Made by a program: the position numbers and the translations under genes
From: Elephas maximus indicus
Taxonomy: Eukaryota > Chordata > Mammalia > Proboscidea > Elephantidae
DNA: 64,000 bases
Direction of reading: 5' to 3'
Assembly: GCF_024166365.1 (NCBI RefSeq)
Contig: NC_064821.1
Coordinates: 54,711,093-54,775,092, forward strand
Part shown: positions 10,701 to 21,147 of the stretch, one piece after another
Layout of the letters: each line of letters starts with the position of its first letter
How positions within the stretch are numbered: the first letter of the stretch is position 1
Notes under the pieces: model-generated
Told to the model about the DNA's origin: nothing
Databases searched by the model: none
The model's input: only the letters and a program-made list of their open reading frames with translations

Positions 10701-10959
10701 CTTACTCCTTCCTGGAAATGGAGGCTTCTTCGGAGTTTAGATTCTTGTTTTATTTTGTTTTGACGTTCTAGAAGCGAAAGGAATCGGACGTTAGCGAAGT
10801 GGAGTCAAACTCGTGGTCTTCATTTCCAAGTCAAGTCCCTGTGCGCAGCGAGCCTGTCGCCGGGGCGTGCAAGTCTGATTGAATATCACTTTCAGAAAGG
10901 CTCCCTCGCATCTTTCCTAACCAAGTATGGTGGGGGGGCGGGGGTTTGTTAGGAAACCT

Positions 10960-11175
10960 GGACGCTCGTTGGGTTTTCCCAGCCCCGCCCAGACCCTCGC
11001 TGGCCGGGAACAGCCACCAGACGCCCGGTGCAGCGCTCGGATGCGCCGGTGAAGGCGTGTGGGACACCTGGCCGGGTCCCTCCTGGCAGTGTCGGAGGTC
11101 CAGGCACTGGGAACCGCGGCGCGGCGGGAGCAGGGTGGGCGGGGCCGCAGCCACCCACGCTGGGCTAGACGGTCA
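10960..11175. promoter_or_regulatory. Secondary CpG-rich shoulder
   Basis: A smaller CpG-dense patch with GC boxes (CCCCGCCC near 10983, GGGCGGGGCC near 11138). Probably part of the same promoter region as the main island. Confidence 0.5.
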
Positions 11176-11604
11176 ATAAAGGCTGCTGGAGCTGACTGGT
11201 GGGGAGGCAGGAAGAGGAATTGCCCTCTTGGTGCTGGCTTTGGGGTTTCGTTTTGAATGGGTCACTTCCAGGATGGCTTCCTTAGTGAAGGGTCTGGCTG
11301 GGACCTTGTGAATGGCTTTCACACTTTGGAGACCTAAGTCGGTCTATGGGGCCAAGTGAAAATGAGAGGGAGCCCCTTTCCTTCCAAATATCTCTTTCCC
11401 CTACTAGCCAGAGGTACCCCCCAGAGTGGGAGAAAAGGCCGAAGAGAGGGAAAGAAGAGGAGGCTGGTGGTGAACCTGTTCCTCAGGTGTCTCCCCCAGG
11501 CATTAGTGATACAGAGCCCAGGGTCCTGGGGAAGCTCCCAGCCTCATGAGGGAGTCGCAGGGAGGAAATGACAAGTGTCAGGGAGAGCTGGTAATATAGT
11601 CAGG
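11176..11604. other. No recognised gene or repeat
   Basis: CpG-poor sequence downstream of the island, consistent with a first intron. Nothing recognised. Confidence 0.4.
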
Positions 11605-11740
11605 CTGTTAGCGATTGTGGGCAGTCACCTCACCTCTCTGAGCCTCGGTTTCTTCATCTGTAAAATGGGAATGATAACCTCCTAGGTTGCTGGGAGGCAT
11701 ACATGCCTGGCACATAGCAGATACTCAGAAGCAAGTTATG
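11605..11740 (+). mobile_element. MIR element
   Basis: CTCTGAGCCTCGGTTTCTTC, ATCTGTAAAATGGGAATGAT and GCCTGGCACATAGCAGATAC are MIR core and 3' sequence. Confidence 0.85.
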
Positions 11741-12104
11741 TTACAGGACTTCGGGGAGAACAGAAGAAAGAAAACAACTCAGGGTGCGGTGTGCCAGGAG
11801 ATCCCACTAAGAAAAGAATGCTGGGCTGTACAGTGAGTTGGGGAGTCCCTCAGGAAGAAGAGGGAGGAAGGGTATCAGGCAGAATGGAAGAGCACAAGCA
11901 AAGGGTCAGAGGTAAGAAGGTGCATGGTGTGTGCAGGGCCTGGACAGGGGCGTAGGTAGTGGGGTGTGGGTTTGTGGGAGGGCGGGAGAAAGTAAAAGGA
12001 GTGGAGAGTCAGGAATGAGCTGGACCAGGTTGGCAGGGCTGGGGGTGGGCAGGTTGTTGAAGGGCCCCTTGGAGAACAGGTGGAGCTTTATCAATAGACA
12101 TCTA
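11741..12104. other. Purine-rich stretch, nothing recognised
   Basis: G- and A-rich sequence with no identified repeat family or exon. Confidence 0.4.
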
Positions 12105-12420
12105 GGAACCATTTAACAAATGTTGAGCATCCTCTGTGGGCCACACACTGTTCTAGGTGCTCAGTATAGGTCACTGAACAAGAAAGGCAAAGAAAGAAAG
12201 ACACAAATTCCATTTAAGGTCTTTAAGCCGGAGAGTCATTTGATCCGATTTACTGGAAGATAATTAGGAAGATAATTCTGGCTGCGTGGAAGTCGGGTGG
12301 CAGCTTAGAGGAGACTGAGAGAAGAGAGAAAGTTGGCCTGCGGGTTGGTGGGGGTAGCGGGGATGAAAACGAGGGCCTGGACTGAAGCCTGTGTAGGAGG
12401 CAGAGATTAACACGTGGCCA
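12105..12420 (-). mobile_element. L2 fragment, reverse
   Basis: ACAAATGTTGAGCATCCTCT, CACTGTTCTAGGTGCTCAGT and CACTGAACAAGAAAGGCAAA, then a degraded GATCCGATTTAC...TTCTGGCTGCG part, read as the reverse of the L2 3' region. Confidence 0.6.
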
Positions 12421-13109
12421 CTGGTCAACAGAGCATGTGTGAGGCCCAAACTGCTGGCCTCTCTCTTACCAGAGAGAGCTGGTGACAGCCTGGGACTCTG
12501 GCAGGGCCCATCCCCCTCCAGCTGGGGCTTTTCTGCTCTCTGGCTTCTAACTTCACCTGGCCCAGGGTTTCTAGGTCTGTGTAAGGTATGGCAGAGCTGG
12601 AGGTGGAGCCGGCAGCTTGTCTCCCATGGATATTGCACAGGGCGGCCACCCCTTTTAGGGCCCCTGTGTCACCAGGCCATGGTTCTAGTAAATGTTTTAG
12701 AATCCTCCTTCTGCACAGGCTTGTGGTAAACATCGCAGAACTCTTGGGTTGGAAGAGGCTGGTGCATATAAGGAGTTTCGGCTCTTGGCCTTTCTGTCCC
12801 CAGCTCTAAATTAAGCATGGAATTCCAGGGACTGAGATGTGTGCTCTCCCTAGGTGCCAGGAAAGTTCCAGATGCCTTCTGACTGGGGCCATGGTGAAAG
12901 ATCTGCACCGGCTGCTGGCTTTTGCTTTCACTTTTGTTGTCTTTGCTCTGAAGCTTAGAGAATTCCTTCTTGGAATTTACAGCCGTGAGACCATCTACAT
13001 GTTGTAATTCTTTTGCTGGGAGATGAGACACACGTTGCGTTTCACCCGCCACATGTAGTAGGATCCCAAGATGTCCAGGTATTGGGGGGGAGTCATCAAA
13101 GCCACCACT
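12421..13109. other. No recognised gene or repeat
   Basis: Single-copy-looking DNA. Short reading frames exist on both strands, without domain features. Confidence 0.4.
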
Positions 13110-13240
13110 CTCATTCAACAAGGAATTCAGAGAGGCAAAGGTACTGGCCCAAGGGCACACAGCAAGTCAGCTGCATAATTGGGATTGGAACCAGCCGTCT
13201 GGACTCCCCGTCTAGGGTCCTTTGCATTATCATAAGAGGT
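13110..13240 (-). mobile_element. MIR, reverse
   Basis: CCCAAGGGCACACAGCAAGT and GGGATTGGAACCAGCCGTCT are reverse MIR. Confidence 0.75.
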
Positions 13241-13719
13241 GTAGCCACACTCAGGGAAAACACTTGTTTTGGTGTCAAATTTAGTCCAGGTTTGGCGGTT
13301 TTAACATTAAAGTCTTTTCGGCCACCTCAGAGAATCTCGTTCCTCCCCAGTCTGGACAGGTGGCCCTGCTTCGTTTGGCGGTGCATTTCCTTCTCCTGGA
13401 TGGAACCCCTGGCGCAGGGGCTGCCCCTCCTGGGAACTATGGCTCCCTGTAAGAAGAAGGTCACTTGTTTGGTTTTCCCTGCTTCAGGCCAGACAGCACG
13501 GAGACACTGGCCAGAGAGAGCTCTCTGAGGGTCTTTGCTAAGTCCAGGCTGATTCTCCACTCCTTTCTCTGCTCAGCCCCTACCGGAATCTCAAAACCTT
13601 CCCTCTAGGGTTGTTTACGTGGGCTGAGCAGCCCATGGTCTCCTTTTTCTTTCTTGCCCTAGATTTATCAGACCCAGCAGTCCTTAAACGGGAATGCTGA
13701 CACTTTGGTCCTTAGAATG
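13241..13719. other. No recognised gene or repeat
   Basis: No repeat or exon identified. Confidence 0.4.
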
Positions 13720-13870
13720 TAGGCGCTAGAAGGGACCTTAGCCGAGAGAAAGCCCAACCTGCTTATTTTACAGTTGGGGAAGCTGAGGCCCAGAGAAGGG
13801 AAGGGATTTTCCTGAGATCAGAGCCATGGGTAGAACCCAGTTCCCTGATTTTGTCGTCAAAGCTTTTTAA
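13720..13870 (-). mobile_element. MIR-like element, reverse
   Basis: GCTAGAAGGGACCTTAGCC, TTGGGGAAGCTGAGGCCCAG and AGAACCCAGTTCCCTGATTT fit a MIR/MIR3-type copy in reverse. Confidence 0.65.
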
Positions 13871-13888
13871 GATAATCCTTGGGGGAAA

Positions 13889-13948
13889 ACACGCACACAC
13901 ACGCACGTGCTCACACACACGCACATGCGCGCACACACTCACAACACA
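13889..13948 (+). repeat. AC-rich microsatellite
   Basis: Imperfect (AC/CG) dinucleotide run, starting near ACACGCACACACACGCAC. Confidence 0.9.
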
Positions 13949-14066
13949 GTACCTTCTACTCCAAGGGCCCCTTTCTCTCTAAACTCTGCATTACTAGGTA
14001 TTTGGGGTATCATGATGACATGCCCAGAAGGGGTAAACGCTGAGGGCACTGTAATACAAGGGTGCC

Positions 14067-14256
14067 CTGGTCCACTGGTTTTTATACGGTAATCATGGGA
14101 CACTCGGGACCCCTGATGGGTCCCAGAAGCAGGTGGTGGGTTTGCGAGGACAGAGGTGAGTGGTCCAAGGCAGGGCCAGCAGGAAGGAAGCTTTGCTGAT
14201 AAATGTTGGAGATGTTAAGGGTAGGAAAGATTCCTTTAAAAAAATTCTGCTACTTC
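14067..14256 (+). repeat. Copy 1 of a paired 190-bp repeat
   Basis: Shares CTGGTCCACTGGTTTTTATA at its start, GCAGGGCCAGCAGGAAGGAA in the middle and an A-run followed by ATTC at its end with 16051-16247, in the same order. The family is not recognised. It could be a local duplication or an old dispersed DNA element. Confidence 0.75.
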
Positions 14257-14458
14257 TTACTTCAAGGACTGCATTTTTATCTCCTGCCTGTTCAAACCGG
14301 CATTAGCACCAGGGAGTAAGCTAGTGATTAACTCTAATTGACACTCCTTTAACCATGCTTTATAATGCGCCTCTGAATTGAAAGGCTTTTCAAGTTTTTC
14401 TCTTCCCCAGGTTACAAAAGAAGTACATGTTCACTGTAGAAAACTTGGAAAAGGCAGC

Positions 14459-14657
14459 CCAGAACCCATTGCCCTGGCATCTGACTCGTAGCGACCCTAT
14501 AGGACAGAGTAGAACTGCCCCATAGGGTTTCCAAGGCTGTGAATCTTTACGGAAGCAGACTGCCACATCTTTCTCCCATGGAGCAGCTGGTGGGTTCGAA
14601 CTGCCAACCTTTTGGTTAGCAGCTAAGTTCTTTAACCACTGCACCACCAAGGCTCCT
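14459..14657 (-). mobile_element. AfroSINE type B, reverse
   Basis: Reverse body (AGAGTAGAACTGCCCCATAG), middle (GAATCTTTACGGAAGCAGAC) and head (GGTTAGCAGC...CACCACCAAGG) are complete. Confidence 0.85.
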
Positions 14658-14659
14658 AG

Positions 14660-15033
14660 AAAATGAAGAAAAGGGTTAAAAAGGAAAACGTCACGATGTG
14701 CTGACAAGCACTGCTATTATTGCAGTGACTTATTTGGCTATATTTTGTGGTTGCTTGTTCACTGTGGTTTACCTGTTTGGCATCACGGCAGGTACTATCC
14801 CCATGTGACAGCTCCTTCACACCAGCTCTAACCTGGTCCCAGGTGCTTCTACCATCCAGCAGCTAGCCAGTACTCCGGAGTCCAGCTCTTACCATTGGCT
14901 CGGTCAGGACGTTCATTCCCTTGGCCAAAATCCTGAGAAATTTATATGCACCTCCACCGTGGAACTTCAGGGGGCCATTTCTCCACATCATCATGGGTGT
15001 TTGGGAAAGGGCTCTATTTACAAAGTCTAAAAT
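14660..15033. other. No recognised gene or repeat
   Basis: Nothing assigned. Confidence 0.35.
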
Positions 15034-15048
15034 CTAAAGCAAAAACCA

Positions 15049-15390
15049 TAGAGTATTGGTGGTTCCGTGGTAGAATCCTTGGCCTCCATGCAGGAGACCT
15101 GGGTTCAGTTCCTGGCCAGTGTACCTCATGCATAGCCAGCACCTGTCTGTCAGTGGAGGCTTCAGTGTTGCTATGATGCTGAACAGGTTTCAGCGGAGCT
15201 TCTACGCTTCAGTGGATCAGACTAAGACAGACTAGGAGGAAAAGCCTGGTGACCTGCTTCTTAAAAACAGCCATGAAAACCCTATGGGTTACAGCAGTCT
15301 GATCTGCAGCCTGTCTTGGGGATGGTGCAAGACCGGGCAGCAGTTCAGTCTATCATGGGTCACTGACCAGATGACAGCTAACAAAAACAA
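15049..15390 (+). mobile_element. Full-length tRNA-Gly-headed SINE with perfect target duplication
   Basis: The tRNA-Gly-like head (GGTGGTTCCGTGGTAGAATC, GGGTTCAGTTCCTGGCC) is followed by an RTE 5'-like middle (GTTGCTATGATGCTGAACAG, CAGACTAAGACAGACTAGGA) and an RTE 3'-like end (GATGGTGCAAGACCGGGCAG, GACAGCTAAC). The flanking 15-mers CTAAAGCAAAAACCA are identical at 15034-15048 and 15391-15405, so the boundaries are firm. Confidence 0.9.
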
Positions 15391-15405
15391 CTAAAGCAAA
15401 AACCA

Positions 15406-16050
15406 ATTGTCCCTGAGACTCCTGGAAATGGGGGGATTTATCCATCTGGGTGGGATGGGTATGACCCAAAGATCACACAGAGGGAGGGAGAAAGCTTTGC
15501 TCCTTCTGATTTTTGGCTGTGTTTGTTTTAACCCAGCCAAGTGCCCCCAACCTGCTACTCCCTGCCATTGGGGTGGCAAGTATGAACCCCTAGAAAAATC
15601 AGTATTTGGCTTACAGGTCTCCAAGCAGGTGTTTCAGGGGCAAAGATGTACCACAGAGAATTCGTTTCCTGGTCAGGCCATTTAGGAGGGTTTCCCTGAG
15701 CTGGGGACAGGATCTCCCAGGGTCTCTGGTTCTCTGACGGGATGGCAGTTTTGTTAACGCCATAGGCTGTTAGTACCAGAAGCGATCTTGGAGATTTTCT
15801 AGCTCAGTGTTTTCAAACTCTGGGCAGCAACTTATTAGTGGTTAGGTTTTAAAATCAGTTAACTGGCTTTCCACTAGCCTTTTTTTTTTTAAGTGAAATA
15901 GAAGAGATAGACTAGAAAATGGAGCGCGTCTCCTGTCGTGATAAGTACTCTTGGGTAGAATTTTCATCTCGGTTATTTGTATGTGGGTCTGTACTGAATC
16001 ACTAAATAAAATAACATTTCTATGTGGCAAGAACCTTGGGCAGCGCCGCT
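15406..16050. other. Unassigned, probably an old AT-rich repeat in part
   Basis: 15780-16030 looks like a worn interspersed repeat (AAAATCAGTTAACTGG, CACTAAATAAAATAAC), but I could not name the family. The rest shows nothing recognisable. Confidence 0.35.
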
Positions 16051-16247
16051 CTGGTCCACTGGTTTTTATACTGTGATCCCAGCAAACTCAGAATTCCTTG
16101 GCTGGGCTCCAGAAGCAACTGAGGAGTTGGCAAGGACAAAGTTGAGTGGTGGGAGGCAGGGCCAGCAGGAAGGAAGTTCTGTCTGTAAATGATCCAGATG
16201 TTAGGGGTGCGAAAGATCCCTTAAAAAAAAAAAAAATTCCGTTACTT
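16051..16247 (+). repeat. Copy 2 of the paired 190-bp repeat
   Basis: Colinear with 14067-14256 (about 2 kb apart, same orientation), with point differences and a longer internal A run (16223-16236). Confidence 0.75.
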
Positions 16248-16405
16248 TAAAAATAGAACAGAAAGTTGGAAACCACTACTAGTCTCAGTTTTTAGAGGAA
16301 ACTGAGGCCAGAAGACAGAAAATTGGGGGCCTTTGCAGGAGGGTGGGAGTGGCAGAAGCTCACATTGATGAAAGTCTCCAAATATGGACCTCTGAGCCTC
16401 TCCAA

Positions 16406-16603
16406 GAAGGTCCCTGGGTGACACAAGTGGTTTGCAGTTGGCTGCTAACTTAAAGGTTGGAGGTCTGAACCTGAGCGGCTCTGCAGAAGAAAGGCCTGGA
16501 GATCTGCTTTTGTAAAGATTACAGCCAGAAAAACCCTATAGAGCAGTTCCACTCTGTCACATGGGGTCGCCACAAGTCAGAATTGACTCGATGGCAGAAC
16601 ATT
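16406..16603 (+). mobile_element. AfroSINE type C with perfect target duplication
   Basis: Type C head (GTCCCTGGGTGACACAAGTG), body and tail GACTCGATGGCAGAAC. TGAGCCTCTCCAA occurs at 16393-16405 and again at 16604-16616. Confidence 0.9.
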
Positions 16604-16616
16604 TGAGCCTCTCCAA

Positions 16617-16949
16617 ACGAGGCTCTAAAGTCAGTATCAGTCAGAGCAACAGGCTAGAGACACATGTTCACAGTGCAGCCTGTGTCCCTGACAAGGCTCT
16701 ATCATTATGTGGACTAGGAATTAATGTTTATCAGAAAGCCTGGAACCATCGCATGAACAGGCCAGCTCTTTGCCGCAGCGCATGAGACATTTCATTTGTT
16801 CAGTGTCAGCATTTGCAACAGATCACAGGGTTGGCAACCCCATTTTGGCATTTCTTCTTCTTTTTTTTTAACCTCCCTAGAGCTTCACCCATGGAAGTAG
16901 CCTAGGTCCCTTTCCTGGCCTGAGAAGCCCTGGAGGTGACAGGCCCAAG
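16617..16949. other. No recognised gene or repeat
   Basis: Nothing assigned. Confidence 0.35.
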
Positions 16950-17117
16950 CCAAATCCCTTGCCATCGAGTCAATTTCAACTCATAGCAACCCTCTAGGAC
17001 AGAGTAGAACTGCCACATAGGGTTTCTAAGGAGTGACTGGTGGATTCGAACTGCCAACCTTTTGGTTAGCAGCCATAGTTTGCCATAGCTTTTAACCACT
17101 GTGCCACCAGGACTCCG
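16950..17117 (-). mobile_element. AfroSINE type A, reverse
   Basis: Starts at its tail (AAATCCCTTGCCATCGAGTC) and ends at its head (CACTGTGCCACCAGGACTCC). Confidence 0.85.
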
Positions 17118-17498
17118 ATGGGCCCAGGGTCACCTAGACAATCCTGGTAGAACCAGGATGATGACTCCCTGTGGTGTCGTGGTTTCACATCGTATACAGT
17201 TCAGGATGTCTCCAGAGGTTCTGTTGTTTCCTCTATTCAAGATGGAGAAGGAGGTGGCTCTGGCTCTTGGGTGTGCTGTGTGCCTTTGCCACATTCTCTT
17301 TTTCATATCTGGTTTGCTGAGAGTGAGAGAGAGCATTCCCCCAAATATTTACTTGCCTTACCCTTGTTGTATATTTTCCACACACCCGCCAGCCCAGCTT
17401 GTGTTGGTTAGGGTGTGGGCATGGTTTGTTGATACTTAGTGAGGGGGGAAATGATAAAAAAAAAAAAAAAAAACTCAAACTTCCTTCTTTTAAGCCAC
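17118..17498. other. No recognised gene or repeat apart from a poly-A run
   Basis: A run of about 17 A (17456-17472) without a LINE or SINE body next to it. Otherwise unassigned. Confidence 0.4.
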
Positions 17499-17702
17499 TA
17501 AACCAGTTTCTGTCAAATTGATTTCAACTCATAGTGACCCCATGTGTGTCAGAGTAGAACTGGGCTCCATAAAATCTTTCAGAAGATCTCCAGGCCTTTC
17601 TTTCAAGGTGCCTCTGGGTGGATTCAAATGGGTGGATTTCACCTGCCAGCCTTTTGGTTAGTTGCTGAGCACTTAACCGTCTGCGCCACCCAGGCACTCC
17701 AA
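17499..17702 (-). mobile_element. AfroSINE type C, reverse
   Basis: Reverse of type C (CAAGGTGCCTCTGGGTGG, GCGCCACCCAGGCACTCC), with a short internal repetition of the GGGTGGATT motif near 17605-17640. Confidence 0.85.
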
Positions 17703-17727
17703 ACCACCATTTTTATTAGGTTACTCA

Positions 17728-17880
17728 TACCCATTGCCATTGAGTTGATTCTGACTTATAGCGACCCTATAAGACAGAGTGGAGCTGCACCATAGAGTTT
17801 CAAGAAGCACCTGATGGATTTGAACTGTCAGCCTTTCGGTTAGCAGCCGTAGCACTTAACCACTATGCCACCAGGGTTTC
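17728..17880 (-). mobile_element. AfroSINE type A, reverse
   Basis: TTGCCATTGAGTTGATTCTG tail through to ATGCCACCAGGGTTTCC head. Second in a run of four. Confidence 0.85.
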
Positions 17881-17889
17881 CTTTGTTAG

Positions 17890-18088
17890 GTTAGGTGCTA
17901 TCAAATCTATCACGACTCATAGCAACCCAATGTGACAGAGCAGAACTGCCCCATAGGGTCTTCTAAGCTGTAATCTTTATGGGAGCAGATCGCCAAGTCC
18001 TTCTCCCTCAGCGCGGCTAAGTGGGCTCCAACGGTCAACCCTTCAGTTAGCAGCCAAGCATTTAACTATTGCACCACCAAGGCCACCA
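17890..18088 (-). mobile_element. AfroSINE type B, reverse
   Basis: Contains the type B middle (GTAATCTTTATGGGAGCAGA) and ends at the head TTGCACCACCAAGGCCACC. Confidence 0.85.
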
Positions 18089-18255
18089 TAAACCAAACCA
18101 AACCTGTAACCATCAAGTAGATTCTGACTCATAGTGACCCTATAGAACAGAGTAGAACTGCCCCATAGGGTTTCCAAGGAGTGGCTGGTGGGTTTGAACT
18201 GCCGACTTTTTTGGCGAGCAGCCGAGCTCTGAACCACTGGGCCACCAGAGCTCCA
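18089..18255 (-). mobile_element. AfroSINE type A, reverse
   Basis: AAACCAAACC tail, GCCCCATAGGGTTTCCAAGG body and GGGCCACCAGAGCTCC head. Abuts the preceding SINE. Confidence 0.85.
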
Positions 18256-18479
18256 TATGAGCAACCCCAAATTTTATGGCTGTGTTAACTGCAGTTTGGA
18301 GGACAGCAATTAGGTGTTGGAACTGCCTTTGGTAATTGTTTTCAAACAGTGATTGATGCAGATCCTGGTATTTGGGGGTAAATAGTCTCTTGCCATCTGT
18401 TTCTTTGGCTTGCTACAGTAGCTGTCAGTCTAAACAAATAGATTGGATATGTACTATGTGGCAGTCTCCGGGCCAGTGG

Positions 18480-18780
18480 TGAAAAAGAGAGAGTTCACTC
18501 CTGCCCCTTGGTGGCTACCCCCCCAGCCATCCCAGCATGGGGCCGGCAGGCGTGACGGTGCCCTTCCTTACAATACAGCTGATGAGTGATGAGGAAGCAT
18601 GGGAACATGAAGGAGGTTTACCCTGAACTTGGAAAGTGAGGGAAGGATTTTCAGAAAGAGTGAAGTCTAAGCTGCAGTCTGAGGAATGAGCAGAACTTTA
18701 GCAGCAAAAGTGGGTGCTCCAGGCGGAGCCAACAGCCTATGCAAAGTCCCAGAGCTTCAAAAGAGCTTAATTCACGTGAG
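18480..18780 (-). mobile_element. L2 fragment, reverse
   Basis: The GAAGTCTAAGCTGCAGTCTG and CTCCAGGCGGAGCCAACAG...TGCAAAGTCCCAG order fits the reverse of L2. Confidence 0.5.
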
Positions 18781-18864
18781 CTGGTACTCATTGTGAAGGG
18801 CAGCGGTGGGAAAAACCTTTTATATAATTTCTTTTTAAAAGTCATTTTGAAAGTGAGATTCAGT

Positions 18865-19050
18865 TGTGGGTTCAACCAATATTCATTGATACCTCTCTGT
18901 GGGCCAAGTGCACTTCCAGGTTTTGAGGGAAAACCAGTCCATAAGACAGGTATAGGCCCTATACATGGGGCTTATACCTTATGGGGGTATAGGGGACAGA
19001 GCCAGTGAACTAGGGAATAAACAAGTAAAATAACAAACCAATAGCTATAT
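18865..19050 (-). mobile_element. L2 3' fragment, reverse
   Basis: CAACCAATATTCATTGATACC...GTGGGCCAAGTGCACTTCCAGG...ACAGTAG-like spacing matches the reverse of the L2 3' end. Confidence 0.5.
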
Positions 19051-19059
19051 CTTAACGAC

Positions 19060-19260
19060 ACTTAATGGAAATCTTTTCTGCTGCCCCACTGCCTGAAGAA
19101 TCAAGTCTAGGCTAAACTCCTTAGCTTTCAAAGCTCTAAAGACTAGACTTCTTAGAGCCTAACCTCAGTTGGCCTTTCCATACCCATTACTGTGGGCCCA
19201 GCCCCTTCCCCCACTCAGTACATCAGTACCAAAGAGCCACTTCCTACTTCTGCCTCCCTC
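19060..19260 (+). mobile_element. L2 fragment
   Basis: CAAGTCTAGGCTAAACTCCT and TTTCAAAGCTCTAAAGACTA resemble L2 3' UTR in forward orientation. Confidence 0.45.
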
Positions 19261-19384
19261 CTACCTTCCCCCCGCCCCCATCAGTAATCATGAACTTGGA
19301 TGATTTTTTTTCCCCCTTCTCTATTCCTTCTGCCTTTTTGCCTAGACTGGCTTCTGTTCAAGCCAAAACTCTTAAAAAAAAAAT

Positions 19385-19790
19385 AAGAAAGAACTTTTTC
19401 TTTGGGAGTAATTTTAGATTTACAGAAAAGTTGCAAAGATAGTATGGAGAGTTTCCATCTACCCGTCACCCAGATGCTAATGTTAGCGTCTTACGTAACC
19501 ATAGTCCATTTATCAAAACTAAGAAGTTAACATACGACTAACTGAACTACAGACTTTATTTGGATTTCACCAGTTTTTCCACTAATGTCCGGGATCCAAT
19601 CTACAATCCCACATTGCATTTAATCGTCACGTCTCCTTAGTCTCCTTGGTCTGTGACAGTTTGTCACTCTCCTTGTATTTTATGACCTTGAGTTTTGAAG
19701 AAGACTAGCAGTATTTTGTAGAATATCCCTCAGTCTGGGCTTGTCTAATGTTTTCTCACAATTAGATGAAAGTTTTGGGGTTTTGGGAAA
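19385..19790 (-). mobile_element. Old L1M 3' fragment, reverse
   Basis: ATTTACAGAAAAGTTGCAAA, TTACCCGTCACCC-type and TAACCATAGTCCATTTATCA sequences are the reverse of an L1M 3' UTR. Confidence 0.65.
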
Positions 19791-19916
19791 AAGACCACAG
19801 AGGCTAAGTGTCCTTTTCAGGACATCATCCCAGGATTTATGTCCTATCAACATGACTGATTGGTGATGTTAACCTTGATCACTTGAGTAAGGTGGTGTCT
19901 GCCACATTTCTCCACT

Positions 19917-20115
19917 GTAAACCAGTTGCCATCGAGTTGACTCCAACTTAGGGCAAAGTCCAAGTAGAACTGTACCCCATAGAATTTTCAATGGCTGATT
20001 TTTCAGAAGTAGGTTGCCAGGCCTTTCTTCCAAGGCACCTCTGGGTAGACTCAAGCCTCCAGCTTTTTGGTTAGCAGCCAGGTGTGTTAAGTGTTTGCAC
20101 CACTCAGGGACTCCT
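19917..20115 (-). mobile_element. AfroSINE type C, reverse
   Basis: Complete reverse copy. CTCCACTG flanks it at about 19908-19915 and 20114-20121. Confidence 0.85.
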
Positions 20116-20756
20116 CCACTGGAAAGCTACCAGTTATCAGAAGGGGCTTTTTTTTTTTTTAACGTGATAGTAGGTATCATAAAAGAAATAATGGAAAATG
20201 ATTGATAGATTAAGCTCCTAAAATAAAAAACCTTGATGTATCAAATGGTAAACTGGGTCAACGTTTGCAACGTATGGCAGGCAGAGGCTTGTTCTTTGAA
20301 CGCGTACCAGAGCTTTTCAGATCAGCAAGGAAAAGCTGAATGCCCTAATTGAGAAATAGGATGAAGACGACGTGTTGGCTAATAAGCACGTAAAAAAAAA
20401 AAAATCAGACAACGTTCAACTTCACCGTATAAAGGAAATGCCAACTAAAACAATACTGTCTGTCACATCCGAAATTTAAAATGGTTTGAAAAGTTTTTAA
20501 AATTTTAAGTGAAAGGAATACTGATATTATGAGGTGGTGCTTTCAGGGGCTTGTGGTGGAGGTGGGAGGACAGCTTGGAAATGTATGTTGAAAGCTTTAA
20601 AAAACTCAGCAATTTCAATACCGGGAATTTATCCTGAGAAACAATTAATGATTGTGCAAGGAGGTAGTTTCAACATTGTTTTTTTTTAATAATAGCAAAA
20701 ATATGAGAAAACGACTATGTGTCCCACAAGAGGGGATCAGTTAGATAAATGATGTC

Positions 20757-21147
20757 GTTGCTGTTAGATGCCGTAGAGTGGATTCCAACTCATAAGGACC
20801 CGTGTGTGCAGAGTAGGACCACCCCATAGGGTTTTTCAAAGCTGTGACCTTTTGGAAGCAGATTGCAGGGCTTGCCGGTGAGGTGCCTCTAAACCAAAAA
20901 GAAAAACTAAACCTGTTGCCATCAAGTCGATTTTTAACTCATAGTGACCCTGTTGGACAGAGTAGAGCTGCCCCATAGAGTTTCCAAGGAGCACCTGGTG
21001 GATTTGAACTGCCGACCTTTTGGTTAGCAACCATAGCTCTTAAACACTGTGTTACCAGGGTTTCCGACATGCCTCTAGGTGGGTTCAAACCACCAATCTT
21101 TCTGTTAGTAGTCGAGCTCTTAACCGTCTGCACTACCCAGGGGCCCC
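20757..21147 (-). mobile_element. AfroSINE type C, reverse, split by another SINE
   Basis: The tail-proximal part lies at 20757-20890 and the head-proximal part at 21067-21147. Joined in order they make a normal reverse type C element. Confidence 0.8.
20891..21066 (-). mobile_element. AfroSINE type A inside type C
   Basis: Reverse copy. The split host shows TGCCTCTA on both sides (20884-20891 and 21069-21076). Confidence 0.85.

Noticed and set aside
10660..10740. Polyhistidine-coding frame
   Set aside because: It is a CAC microsatellite. No supporting exon structure or conserved flanks are visible.
11170..11185. TATA-like AATAAAGG near the CpG shoulder as a promoter or poly-A site
   Set aside because: A single A/T-rich word without positional support.
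15049..15125. tRNA-Gly gene
   Set aside because: The A and B boxes are there, but the stem pairing is degraded and the sequence continues into a SINE body with target duplications.
16950..18255. CRISPR-like or tandem satellite array
   Set aside because: The repeated units are dispersed SINEs of three types that occur throughout the window on both strands.
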